In this document: in pieces, positions 9,019 through 16,829 of the stretch
How the letters are laid out: each line of letters starts with the position of its first letter
How positions within the stretch are numbered: the first letter of the stretch is position 1
DNA from: Obscuribacter phosphatis_A
GTDB taxonomy: Bacteria; Cyanobacteriota; Vampirovibrionia; Obscuribacterales; Obscuribacteraceae
DNA length: 64,000 bases
Direction: 5' to 3'
NCBI GenBank assembly: GCA_017303615.1
Contig: JAFLCK010000002.1
Span: 1 to 64,000, forward strand
The notes under the pieces: generated by a model
Database searches by the model: none
What the model was told of the DNA's origin: nothing
The model's input: the letters and a program-made list of their open reading frames with translations, nothing else
Made by a program: the position numbers and the translations under genes

Positions 9019-9812
9019 TTACAGGTGCTTAGTTTGTCTGAGAGCGAGCCATCTGTCAGGAAGGAAGTCGTCGAGGTCTCGGATATTGGCATTGGGGAAA
9101 CGAGTAAGAACATCTTTGAGATATTCGAAGGAGTTAATTTTCAGCCTTTCGCAAGTTTGAATGAGGGTCATGAGGATTGCAGAAGTACGCCCTCCGTCGA
9201 TGGAGCCGGCAAAGAGCCAGTTGGAGCGGCGGAGAACAATAGGCTTGATGGAGCGTTCGCAAGCATTGTTAGAGATGTCAACATAGCCAGTATCTGCGTA
9301 GAGACAAAGTGCGTCCCAGCGATTGAGAGTGTAGGAGATTGCATCGACGAGCTTGGATTTAGGCGGCTCTTTGAGGGCATTTTGGTCGAGCCAGTTTTTG
9401 AGAAGAGCAAGTTTTGGTTTTGCCAGTCGGAGTCGCATGTCTTTGCGCTGTTCTTCAGTGAGGTTTTTCGCCACACGCTCGATATCAAAGAGACTTTTGA
9501 TTACGCCCATTGGAAATTCGACAGTTGTCTTGTCGTCGAGCCAGGCTTCTTCGAAGCGGCAGTGTACATGAGCCCAGCAATTGGCAGAAGTAGCACCAGC
9601 TGCGATTATCCCGTTGAATTTGTTTGTGCCGTCAGAAAGAAGAACGCCCTTGAAGCCTTTCAGAATTTTCTCCGGGTACATGGCGTGTTCCGTTTCAGAG
9701 AAATCGTAGATGGTGTAGGGATTAGAGCTATCGCCGAGCATGGACCAGATGATGCCGCGGTGAGTTTTACCGAGACCTTTTTTGGACAGGCAGGCAGGCG
9801 AAAAGATTTCGA
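9019..9812 (-). pseudogene. tnpC: IS66 transposase TnpC, N-terminally truncated
   Basis: The frame corresponds to the C-terminal part of the IS66 transposase (DDE_Tnp_IS66), starting just after the region of the first catalytic Asp. It includes GIIWSMLGD, the segment LLSDGTNKFNG with a likely second Asp, NNACERSIKP with the catalytic Glu, and the usual C-terminal helical domain. The N-terminal leucine-zipper and zinc-binding region and the first catalytic Asp are absent. The frame is open back to the end of tnpB without a clear start. The protein should not be able to transpose DNA by itself. A long open frame on the opposite strand here is a compositional shadow. Confidence 0.85.
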
Positions 9813-10169
9813 TTAAATCAGAGAGGACATTTTGAATCGTTTTTGGCGACGTACATGACGCACATCTATGCCGTCCAGAATCATCATGAGAGTCGGGTGA
9901 TCAATCTCGATACTATTGCCCACGACGTGCGGAGGGAACTTGAATGTGCCCTTGGACAGGAGCTTATACCAAAGCACGAAGCCATCGCCGTCCCATGCAA
10001 GGATCTTAAGCCTGTCACCTCGGCGATTGCGTAAGGCGAAGAGGTTGCCAGAGAGGGGGTTTCCCTGCATGAAGGATCGCACCTGACCGGATAGTCCGCA
10101 GAAACCCATTCTCATATCGGTGGGTCTGCTGCAAAAATAGATCTTCAAATTGCCTGTGGGAACAAGCAT
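9813..10169 (-). CDS. tnpB: IS66 accessory protein TnpB
   Basis: This 118-residue protein matches the IS66 Orf2 (TnpB) family: it begins with a short hydrophobic segment, then has RPTDMRMGFCGLSGQV, FALRNRRGDRLKILAWDGDG and a basic C-terminus (VRRQKRF). TnpB is a helper protein encoded by many IS66 elements; its exact role in transposition is not settled. The gene starts five bases after the tnpA stop, so the two are co-transcribed. The length is normal for the family. Confidence 0.9.
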   Translation of the reverse strand: MLVPTGNLKIYFCSRPTDMRMGFCGLSGQVRSFMQGNPLSGNLFALRNRRGDRLKILAWDGDGFVLWYKLLSKGTFKFPPHVVGNSIEIDHPTLMMILDGIDVRHVRRQKRFKMSSLI

Positions 10170-10173
10170 CGCG

Positions 10174-10584
10174 TTATCGGAGCGCTTGTAGCACAGCGAA
10201 GAGCAAAGCGCTAATCGATGCAGCCGGAAGCTTAATTAAAAGACCTTGTTGCGTGGAGATTTCTATTCTCTCTGTCTCAGCCTGAGGCGCCTCAAGCCGC
10301 TGCAGACGGTTAGAACATTTTGCCTCGACAAATTCCATCGAAGTTCTCTTTTCTTGACTCTTATTGGTCTCATTCGCTAGACGACGCTTTCTAGCAGCTC
10401 TTACTGACTCATTGCGTTGTTCTGCGTCGCGACTCTCGATCACAGAGACCCGGCTGCAGAGAGTACTGAGCTTCAAACCTCGCTCTCGGCAGAACCGAGT
10501 CTTGCTGAGGCCACTTGCCTGCCAGCTTGAAAGTACTTCTCTCCAATGCTTCTCTTTCTCTAGATCTCTCTTGCTATTTGACAC
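10174..10584 (-). CDS. tnpA: IS66 accessory protein TnpA
   Basis: This 136-residue protein begins at a GTG (10584) close to the element terminus. Its N-terminus has a helix-turn-helix-like segment (SSWQASGLSKTRFCRERG), typical of IS66 OrfA/TnpA proteins, and the rest is charged with a hydrophobic C-terminal helix. In this copy the frame is intact, whereas the equivalent gene in copy 2 carries two nonsense changes. tnpB follows immediately on the same strand. Confidence 0.85.
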   Translation of the reverse strand: MSNSKRDLEKEKHWREVLSSWQASGLSKTRFCRERGLKLSTLCSRVSVIESRDAEQRNESVRAARKRRLANETNKSQEKRTSMEFVEAKCSNRLQRLEAPQAETERIEISTQQGLLIKLPAASISALLFAVLQALR

Positions 10585-10934
10585 TGTGCTGACTGCTCCG
10601 AATTGCTAAGCCGCTAGTCTAAGCAATGAGCCATTCCACTGAGCGGGTGTAGTTGCTGCAACGCTCTCGACTAAACGCCTGACTATTGCGTCTAACCCAT
10701 CAAACTCGGAGAACAGCCTATATGAAACCAGAGACATACACGTTAATGCACAGAATGCACGGCGCGGCGCCCATCCTGACAACAACCAAAAGTTCACAAG
10801 GGCGCTGTTCTCAACCTGATAGCAGTTCCCGTGTGGAACGGGAAGCCGGTCGCTGAGGGATTTCCACAGGAACATCCAGTACACTAATATTCTTGGCTTG
10901 TAAAATAACCTAACTCCGTATCTGAGAACCACCC

Positions 10935-11927
10935 ATGACAACACGCAAGAAAACAACTTCCAACAAGCGCGGTGAAAACAAAGGAACCGAGTATGAAAAG
11001 CTCGTTGAGTCAGTTTTCACTGGACTACTAAAGCTTGAGGGTGAGCATTTTCGAAATCTTCGCATCGAACGAAATGTCAGATTGGACGCTATTACCAGGA
11101 AGCCTGATGGAACTCCGGTAAAACGACAGATCGACGTTTACTGGGAGTTTGAGATTGCCGGTATTGCGTATCGGACCGTCATTCAAGCAAAAAATTGGAC
11201 CCAGCCAATTGATTTGCCGGTGATCGATACGTTTAAGAATGTGCTATCCGACCTCCCAGGACAGCCAAAGGGCATTATCGTTACAAGAGTCGGCTGTGGT
11301 GATGGAGAAGCTCTGGCATACGCCAAGGCTCAGGGTATCTCAATCTACTTGCTGAATGAGGCTGACTCCTCTCTGTGGGGTGGCACCATTCCGACTCTCG
11401 ACTGTGACGTGAGTGTTTTGATTGTCCGTACCGATCTCGTTCAACTGTTCACCGAGCCGACGTTGAGTGAAGATGATCTGGCTCGTTGGCGACAGGCACT
11501 ATCACGGCCGTCGGACGAGATCAATGTCCTCGATGAACAAGGAAACGTAAAGGGAACGGCAGAACAACTCCGAGCTGAATTCATCCAGCTGCACAGGCTA
11601 ACGCCAGGACCACAAGAATTGCTCGGTACATTTAAGGTGCCCTTTTATATCGAGGCCGAAGACAAAGAACGCTTCAAGCTTGAAGGCATAAAGGTCACGC
11701 TTGAAAATCGAGTGCTGGTGCCGACAACGCGAATATTTCTCACGATAAGTCATGTCTTGCAACTGGCGACTGGCGATGCTACATATACAGTAGACAATAA
11801 CTTCAAGCTTAGAAAGCTCGGCGAACCATTGACCGAAACCATTTTCCAGCAAACCGGGACTCACTTAAAAACATTAGACCAGTTGTTCTCCGACGCTCAG
11901 ACTCCTCGGGTTTCTGAGGTAGGGTGA
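10935..11927 (+). CDS. Mrr-like restriction endonuclease-fold protein
   Basis: This 330-residue protein has an N-terminal nuclease domain with the pattern RQIDVYWEF (Asp67) followed by VIQAKNW (Gln84, Lys86). The D...QxK arrangement is that of the Mrr branch of the PD-(D/E)XK superfamily, which in type IV restriction cleaves modified DNA. The N-terminus is basic and Thr/Lys-rich (TTRKKTTSNKRGENKG) and leads into a helix typical of Mrr domains. The C-terminal half (about 170-330) is not recognised and could recognise the target. There is no partner methyltransferase next to it. It lies between IS66 copy 1 and the TPR-GT4 pair, facing the latter; a 108-base gap separates them, so they may or may not be one transcript. 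Restriction activity is inferred from the motif. Confidence 0.8.
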   Translation: MTTRKKTTSNKRGENKGTEYEKLVESVFTGLLKLEGEHFRNLRIERNVRLDAITRKPDGTPVKRQIDVYWEFEIAGIAYRTVIQAKNWTQPIDLPVIDTFKNVLSDLPGQPKGIIVTRVGCGDGEALAYAKAQGISIYLLNEADSSLWGGTIPTLDCDVSVLIVRTDLVQLFTEPTLSEDDLARWRQALSRPSDEINVLDEQGNVKGTAEQLRAEFIQLHRLTPGPQELLGTFKVPFYIEAEDKERFKLEGIKVTLENRVLVPTTRIFLTISHVLQLATGDATYTVDNNFKLRKLGEPLTETIFQQTGTHLKTLDQLFSDAQTPRVSEVG

Positions 11928-12035
11928 AATTAACGGAGGGACCGAAATCTCAATCTATGTCACCTGAACTCGCTGATAAACGGACTTTCAATTTCGTATA
12001 ATTACAGGCACTGATTCGCTCATGGACATCAAAGA

Positions 12036-13202
12036 ATGGAACCCAACATAAAGGCACTAATTGACAAAGGCTTATACAGCGACGCACAAACCGCCCTGAG
12101 GGAGCAACTCGTCGAGAAGCAAAAGGAATTTGGCCCCGATGAACCCCAGGTAGCTGCCCTCCAGCTTCAACTTGGGGATTTCCTTTTTATGTGCGGATCG
12201 TCTATTGAAGCAGAAAAGGTTTACGAGGATTTGATATCCGCAAACGCTGACACTGGAAAAAATACGCTGTTTGTAGTGAATGCATACCGCAGCATCGCAA
12301 AAATGTATGTCGATCAGGGCAACTTTACGGCTGCTCAGCAAAAGTTTGACTCGGCTCTTAAGCTGATAGAGCAGCTCGATGAACCGGGACGTCATTTGCT
12401 TACATATTCTTTAAAAATTGACCGAGCCGAACTGTATCGAGCACAGGGAAGCCTAGAAAAAGCTGAAAAAGACTACGATTCTTTGCTCAAATCGACGAGT
12501 CAAGAAACTCGTGATACAGATGTAGCAGATCTTCTGGTGCGACTAGGCAATCTGTATGTGCAATGGAACAAGTACGAACGTGCCGAAGAGAAGTATCACG
12601 AAGCACTTGAACGGCTCATTCCATATCTTTTGCCGGATGAGCCAGCCGCGATGGCAGCACTTCAAAGCCTTGCGGTCTTGTACTTGCGACAAGGAGAGGG
12701 CGACAAATCTACGGGCTTATACCTCAAGTTATTTGATTGGCTGGACAAACATCAAAAGACGATTGCTCCCGTCGCGCGAACTCACATGGAGCTAGCGCTA
12801 GCGAACATATACGACCAACGGGGGATTTCCAAGGATGCCGAGCAGTGGTATCTGACAGCGTTAGAGAGTATGAAAGGAGTTTTGGCGGAACAGTTTGACT
12901 TTGCCTCTGCTCATCAAGATCTGGGTGAGCTATACCGGAAGCAGGGAAAAACGAAGGAAGCAAAAGAACACCTGCAAGAAGCCATGGAGGCAAAAGGGCG
13001 TGCTTTTGGTGTTCAGCACCCTGGAGTAGCGGCTATACAAGCAAATCTAGCGGAGCTGTACTCTAAACAAGGGGAAAATGACAAAGCGATAGAACTCCTT
13101 ACAAATGCGGTGGACACCTTTCGGACTTCGCTTGGATCGGAGCACCAAACGGTGGTCGAATTGAGTGAACGCCTGCGACAGATTCAAGCGAGCAAATCTT
13201 AG
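12036..13202 (+). CDS. Tetratricopeptide-repeat protein
   Basis: This 388-residue protein is built almost wholly of TPR-like helix pairs. Repeats can be seen at about 34-residue spacing, for example ALQLQLGDFLFMCGSSIEAE, VADLLVRLGNLYVQWNKYE and AIQANLAELYSKQGENDKA. The later ones resemble kinesin-light-chain-type TPRs. There is no signal peptide, membrane segment or catalytic motif. It ends one base before the ATG of the glycosyltransferase-like gene, so the two are almost certainly translated together. TPR arrays usually bind protein partners. Here the TPR protein may act as the sensor or scaffold for the GT4 protein, which is an inference from the gene pairing. Confidence 0.85.
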   Translation: MEPNIKALIDKGLYSDAQTALREQLVEKQKEFGPDEPQVAALQLQLGDFLFMCGSSIEAEKVYEDLISANADTGKNTLFVVNAYRSIAKMYVDQGNFTAAQQKFDSALKLIEQLDEPGRHLLTYSLKIDRAELYRAQGSLEKAEKDYDSLLKSTSQETRDTDVADLLVRLGNLYVQWNKYERAEEKYHEALERLIPYLLPDEPAAMAALQSLAVLYLRQGEGDKSTGLYLKLFDWLDKHQKTIAPVARTHMELALANIYDQRGISKDAEQWYLTALESMKGVLAEQFDFASAHQDLGELYRKQGKTKEAKEHLQEAMEAKGRAFGVQHPGVAAIQANLAELYSKQGENDKAIELLTNAVDTFRTSLGSEHQTVVELSERLRQIQASKS

Positions 13203-13203
13203 T

Positions 13204-14430
13204 ATGGTCGAGCTATCGGTTTTAGCAGTGGCAACTGAATGGTTCTCAAAAAAGGGTGGCATCAGCACATTCAACCGAGAATTGTGTATAGCGCTGGCAT
13301 CGATAGGGCACAAAGTGTGTTGTTTCCTTCCAGAGTTTACGACGGACGAAGAAAATGATGCTCGCAACCAAAAAGTAACACTCGTCACTCCACGATTCAT
13401 ACCAGGGGTTCCCGAGGAGGCTGTAAGCTATTTGGCGCCTCAGCTGCCGCCCAATTTTTCCCCCGACGTGATTTTGGGACATGATCGAATCACCGGACCA
13501 ATTGCTCAACATCAGAAGGAGAATTGGTTTGATGGTGCAATCTTGGTCTACTTTGTTCACACGACACCAAGCGAAATAGAACGATTTAAGCGTGAGCATT
13601 CGCTTGCTGAAGCTGAAAGGCGAGAAGAGGTACAGCTACAGCTTGCCGGCGCTTGTAACTTAGTCGTGGCAGTGGGCCCGCTTTTACTCGATTATTTTAG
13701 TCCTGAACTTGCCGGACTGCAAACAGAGCCACCACCGATAGAATACATTAACCCGGGAGTAAATATCCGACCGGAGGTTCGCACGCGAAGCGGTCAAAGT
13801 TGGATTCTAATCAGTGGAAGGATGGAAGACACCGCAATCAAGGGATTAGATCTAGCTGCAGCAGCGGTTGCTCGGTTCAATAATACGAGCGCCACATCAT
13901 CCGTCTTGTTCGTGCGCGGGTGTGCTGAAGAGCACGAGAAAAAGGTCAGGGACTTACTACAATCCCATCTTTCGTATAATTCGATTAAGATCAAACCTTA
14001 TACACACTTGCGAGAAAGGCTAGACGCCGATATGCGTAAAGCTGCTCTGCTCTTAATGCCGTCTAGAGCAGAGGGATTTGGATTAGTTGCCTTAGAAGCC
14101 ATCGGACTTGGAGTGCCCATACTTATCAGCTCAAGATCCGGACTCGCTGACGTTCTCCGAAGTGTTGCTGGCAGTATAGCTGATCGCTTCATCGTTACAG
14201 TGGGAGAGGAATCGGATCTTGAAACCGATACGGCAGAATGGTCGTCGCGGATTGCAACAGTAATGGCAGACCTAGAGACAGCTAATCGTAATGTGCAGGA
14301 ACTTCGTTTACGCCTTTCCACCGACTTACGGTGGAACCTTGCTGCCGAACAGCTTACTCAATACATAATCGCTGCGCAAGAGAGCAAGACCCAACTCGAC
14401 GAGAAAACTGCTGACACCGCTGTGATTTGA
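13204..14430 (+). CDS. GT4-family glycosyltransferase-like protein
   Basis: This 408-residue protein starts at the ATG at 13204, one base after the stop of the TPR gene. Features of a GT-B fold, family GT4 enzyme are visible: an N-terminal GG-x-STFNREL loop near residues 18-27, a Rossmann-like middle (WILISGRMEDTAIKGLDL), and the EX7E signature EGFGLVALE (Glu about 290 and 298) that binds the nucleotide-sugar. It has no signal peptide. GT4 enzymes normally transfer sugars to lipids, proteins or other sugars. This one has no cell-wall or polysaccharide genes near it and sits alone with a TPR partner among nucleases, so a conflict-system effector is possible. Enzymatic activity is likely from the motif; the acceptor is unknown. 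Confidence 0.8.
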   Translation: MVELSVLAVATEWFSKKGGISTFNRELCIALASIGHKVCCFLPEFTTDEENDARNQKVTLVTPRFIPGVPEEAVSYLAPQLPPNFSPDVILGHDRITGPIAQHQKENWFDGAILVYFVHTTPSEIERFKREHSLAEAERREEVQLQLAGACNLVVAVGPLLLDYFSPELAGLQTEPPPIEYINPGVNIRPEVRTRSGQSWILISGRMEDTAIKGLDLAAAAVARFNNTSATSSVLFVRGCAEEHEKKVRDLLQSHLSYNSIKIKPYTHLRERLDADMRKAALLLMPSRAEGFGLVALEAIGLGVPILISSRSGLADVLRSVAGSIADRFIVTVGEESDLETDTAEWSSRIATVMADLETANRNVQELRLRLSTDLRWNLAAEQLTQYIIAAQESKTQLDEKTADTAVI

Positions 14431-14454
14431 CACGGTCCAACTTTTGGAGCAGCA

Positions 14455-14572
14455 GAAACCGTTGCACAAAGTACACCCTAGAAACGGGCGCGAGAGCAAG
14501 AGATTATTGAGAGCGCAGTTTTTGCTTGCAGGAGAGAAAAGTTACTGGTGCTTAGTTTGTCTGAGAGCGAGC
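14455..14572 (-). mobile_element. IS66-family element remnant (tnpC-side end)
   Basis: About 118 bases nearly identical to the left end of IS66 copy 2 (29506-29623), starting with GAAACCGTTGCA and covering the last codons of tnpC. Homology stops exactly where the next element begins at 14573. Together with the opposite-end remnant at 4321-4470 it shows that at least three IS66 copies once existed here or that recombination split them. Confidence 0.88.
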
Positions 14573-16403
14573 TGATCAACGACAATGAAATTGCGGGTCG
14601 TATTGCCTCATTTATAAATCTAACCTATGACATCGACGTTGCCTCATCAATATTCGTACCGGTTGAGCCCAATTTTAGATGTCGGTCCAGGGCGGCAACG
14701 AAGAGCTCGTCTAGGTGAGATTGGATTTTCGGATCTGCGTACAGAGACATTTGAAAAGCCTTCGGGGTAAGAGCCTTGCGCCACCTGCTCAGTCTACGCT
14801 GTAGAGTGCGGTATTGGCCCAAATCGAGCTTGCCTGGATACCTCTCGCAAAGCTTATTGAACAATTGCTTAGCCGTCTGGCTCGGGTCTAGGCGCATTAG
14901 TAGTTCAATATCCCCGCCCATCTCCTCGAATGGATCCGGTCTTGTTCGCCACGTATGCGGCACCCTTGGCTTATTAGACGTTTTGTGTTGGCGCTTTGGC
15001 AGATATCCCTTTAGCAATTCCAGGTATCGGTCGGTATCCGAGGTGCTTGGTTCGGGTTTGCAGAGAACCGGCTTAGGAGCGGGCTTTAAATCCGAGCCAA
15101 GGTTGCGGATCTCTTGTCGCCAGGCATGTTCCCAAAGCTTGTTTTGCCTTATACCTATTTCTCTATAGAGCATCACAGGATCGAGGCTTGAGAATTGCTG
15201 CTTAAGCATCTCCTTCTTGCTAGTCGAAATGTGATTGCTATTCATCAGGCGCTGATAGGGCGTCTGTGCTCGATCGTACACCTTCGTAGTTCGGCTGCCG
15301 TTTCTGGATTTAGCTGTGAGTTTTACGGAAGGCTGGAAGAAATTAACGTACAGTCTCAGAACTTGGTATAGCTCCAGCATCGCGGAGGCAGCTTCGTTGC
15401 CGTCAAATCTGTCAAACCCAACCATCCTGCGAATGATATTGCCGTTCTTTTGCTCGACGTGCGCCTGATCGTTTTTCTTGTAAGAGCGGGATCTCGTGAA
15501 GGTAATTTTCTCGTTCTCGCAAAATTCTAGAAGACCATGATTGATGAACTCCGAGCCGTTGTCTGTGTCCAGACCCAGCAACGGCATGGGCAGACAACCA
15601 CGAAGATGAGTCAGCGCTGCTATCACATCGGCCTCGCCTTTGTTGAGAATCGGCAGGAACTCAGTCCATCCTGTGGCAATGTCTGTTAGCACGAGAGTGT
15701 TGAGGAAACCGCCCTCCACAGCATCTCCGCAGTGGGCTACCAAATCGGCCTCGAAGAAGCCCGGTGAGGCATCGTTCCAGTCTGCATAGGTGCGTACCTT
15801 TATCTTCGACTTAAGTAATGAGCCCGCTTTCGTCGTAGACCGACCTTTAGTATTACCTCTGCGCTCTGCTCGAAGAACCCTATCTACCGTCGCCGGACTC
15901 ATCGACAGTAACTTCCGCCTGGTAGTCGTAGAAATAGATAGATGTCCGAAGCGTTCTAGTGCATCAACAAAGTCTGGCATGAATGGCACAAGTCGCTTCG
16001 AACAGATCTGATTAGCCGCGTTCCAAATTGCCGATAGCGCCTGTTGTACGTCGAGGTCGTACTTCGTTCTGCGAATCCGTTTTACTGCCTTAGCTGGCTC
16101 ACTCGAGTCAGATGACGCAGTTAATACAGTAATTGCATGCTTTCGCCCGTAGCCAGTGGCCTGTATGAAACCATTCAAGATTTCGGTTTTCACCTTCTTG
16201 TTGGCGGTCTGGTATCTCCCTTTAATCCTGAACAGTAGCTCTCGTCTTGCTTGCAAACTCATTTTTGCCTCCACGACGAACCCTTTCTAGTCCGCAGCGA
16301 AGCAGAAGATGTCATGGTTCGATTTTAAATGAGGCAATACGCTATGCAAAGTACGATTTTTGATGAGTCAATGCGACCCGCAATTTCAATTGTCGTCGAT
16401 CAC
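14573..16403 (-). mobile_element. IS element with rve/DDE integrase-type transposase (ISNCY-like, family uncertain)
   Basis: The transposase gene is flanked by an imperfect terminal inverted repeat of about 41 bases: the left end starts TGATCAACGACAAT and the right end, read inward, starts TGATCGACGACAATT; both continue with GAAATTGCGGGTCG. The right terminus may extend six bases further to 16409 because TGATCG is repeated there. The element abuts an IS66 fragment on the left and an IS21-type istA fragment on the right. No target duplication is evident. Confidence 0.8.
14625..16274 (-). CDS. DDE (rve superfamily) transposase
   Basis: This 549-residue protein has the layout of retroviral-integrase-like transposases. 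An N-terminal helical region (residues 1-150, with a GYGRKHAITVL segment) precedes the catalytic core, which shows FFEADLVAHCG with the first Asp, LLGLDTDNGSEF with the second Asp, and QAHVEQKNG with the Glu. A basic C-terminal tail follows. An ATG four codons further in is an alternative start. The frame is intact and the terminal repeats are well kept, so this element may be the most recently active in the window. The core resembles IS481/ISNCY-type integrases; I cannot fix the family by eye. Confidence 0.85.
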   Translation of the reverse strand: MEAKMSLQARRELLFRIKGRYQTANKKVKTEILNGFIQATGYGRKHAITVLTASSDSSEPAKAVKRIRRTKYDLDVQQALSAIWNAANQICSKRLVPFMPDFVDALERFGHLSISTTTRRKLLSMSPATVDRVLRAERRGNTKGRSTTKAGSLLKSKIKVRTYADWNDASPGFFEADLVAHCGDAVEGGFLNTLVLTDIATGWTEFLPILNKGEADVIAALTHLRGCLPMPLLGLDTDNGSEFINHGLLEFCENEKITFTRSRSYKKNDQAHVEQKNGNIIRRMVGFDRFDGNEAASAMLELYQVLRLYVNFFQPSVKLTAKSRNGSRTTKVYDRAQTPYQRLMNSNHISTSKKEMLKQQFSSLDPVMLYREIGIRQNKLWEHAWRQEIRNLGSDLKPAPKPVLCKPEPSTSDTDRYLELLKGYLPKRQHKTSNKPRVPHTWRTRPDPFEEMGGDIELLMRLDPSQTAKQLFNKLCERYPGKLDLGQYRTLQRRLSRWRKALTPKAFQMSLYADPKIQSHLDELFVAALDRHLKLGSTGTNIDEATSMS

Positions 16404-16567
16404 GATCACCTGGGCCTTGTCGAACTGTACTTCGGAGCATCACTGTCCTTCAGGTACTTCGCTACCGTATTGCGCGCGATTCCCAGCTCACGAGCTATCC
16501 AGCTTTTGCTTTTGCCTTGCCGAAGATGAAGAAGGCGAATCGACACCCAAGTGTCTTGATCAATCAT
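16404..16567 (-). pseudogene. istA: IstA transposase, N-terminal fragment
   Basis: The frame starts with ATG at 16567 and encodes about 53 residues with a helix-turn-helix (SWIARELGIARNTVAKYL), the classic N-terminus of IS21-family IstA. It is cut at the boundary of the DDE element at 16403. The catalytic domain and istB are absent. Confidence 0.75.
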
Positions 16568-16691
16568 CGTTGCCGCCAATTTTCTAGACCCCATTCCTTG
16601 GGGGCTCCCTATTATCGGCACTAATCGAAAACTGCTCAAATTTGGATTGCCGTTTGCCAGAAATCTGCTCAGTTTTAGTTTGCCAAAATCA
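16404..16691 (-). mobile_element. IS21-family element remnant (istA end)
   Basis: The terminus reads inward on the minus strand as TGATTTTGGCAAAC. It contains two related internal repeats (GGCAAACTAAAACTGAGCAG and GGCAATCCAAATTTGAGCAG), the kind of repeated transposase-binding sequence found at IS21 ends. These lead to the first codons of an istA gene. The other end is cut at the neighbouring DDE element, so only about 290 bases remain. Confidence 0.7.
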
Positions 16692-16753
16692 CTTTAGCTC
16701 TTATTGTGGGAAGCCCCGCGCTTGCGAGAACTCATTGCAAGCGAGTAGAGCAG

Positions 16754-16801
16754 ATGGAGCTGGTGAATCTGTTCTGCAGAGTTGTCGAGACTGGCAGCTA
16801 A
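16754..16801 (+). pseudogene. Possible 5' stump of a LysR-type regulator gene
   Basis: A 15-codon frame reads MELVNLFCRVVETGS and then stops. This is close to the usual beginning of LysR-family regulators, just before the helix-turn-helix, but the rest of the domain does not follow. It sits between the IS21 remnant and the restriction gene, so a cut host or IS-passenger gene is plausible. The short length makes chance similarity possible. Confidence 0.4.
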
Positions 16802-16829
16802 GCGAGCTGTCATCTCCAATGTCGGGTCA

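Larger units (their letters stand above)
8932..10668 (-). mobile_element. IS66-family element, copy 1, internally deleted
   Basis: The element is bounded by related terminal repeats, GAAACCGTTGCA at the left and GAGAGCGTTGCA (reverse complement) at the right, and carries tnpA, tnpB and a truncated tnpC. At about 1.74 kb it is much shorter than a usual IS66 element of about 2.5 kb, because the first third or so of tnpC is missing. No matching 8-bp duplication is visible on the two flanks. A copy of the same structure lies at 29506-31247 in the same orientation. Confidence 0.9.

Noticed and set aside
9025..9816. A 263-codon open frame on the plus strand
   Set aside because: It lies antisense to tnpC of IS66 copy 1, and a similar frame occurs opposite copy 2. 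It is a shadow of the transposase codons.
10669..10934. A 116-codon frame on the minus strand (10606-10956) spanning the IS66 end
   Set aside because: It crosses the IS border and has no ribosome site or known family. A small gene stump cannot be excluded, but support is weak.
16692..16829. A full regulator gene between the IS21 scrap and res
   Set aside because: Only 15 codons resemble a LysR start and then a stop occurs; nothing longer is present.
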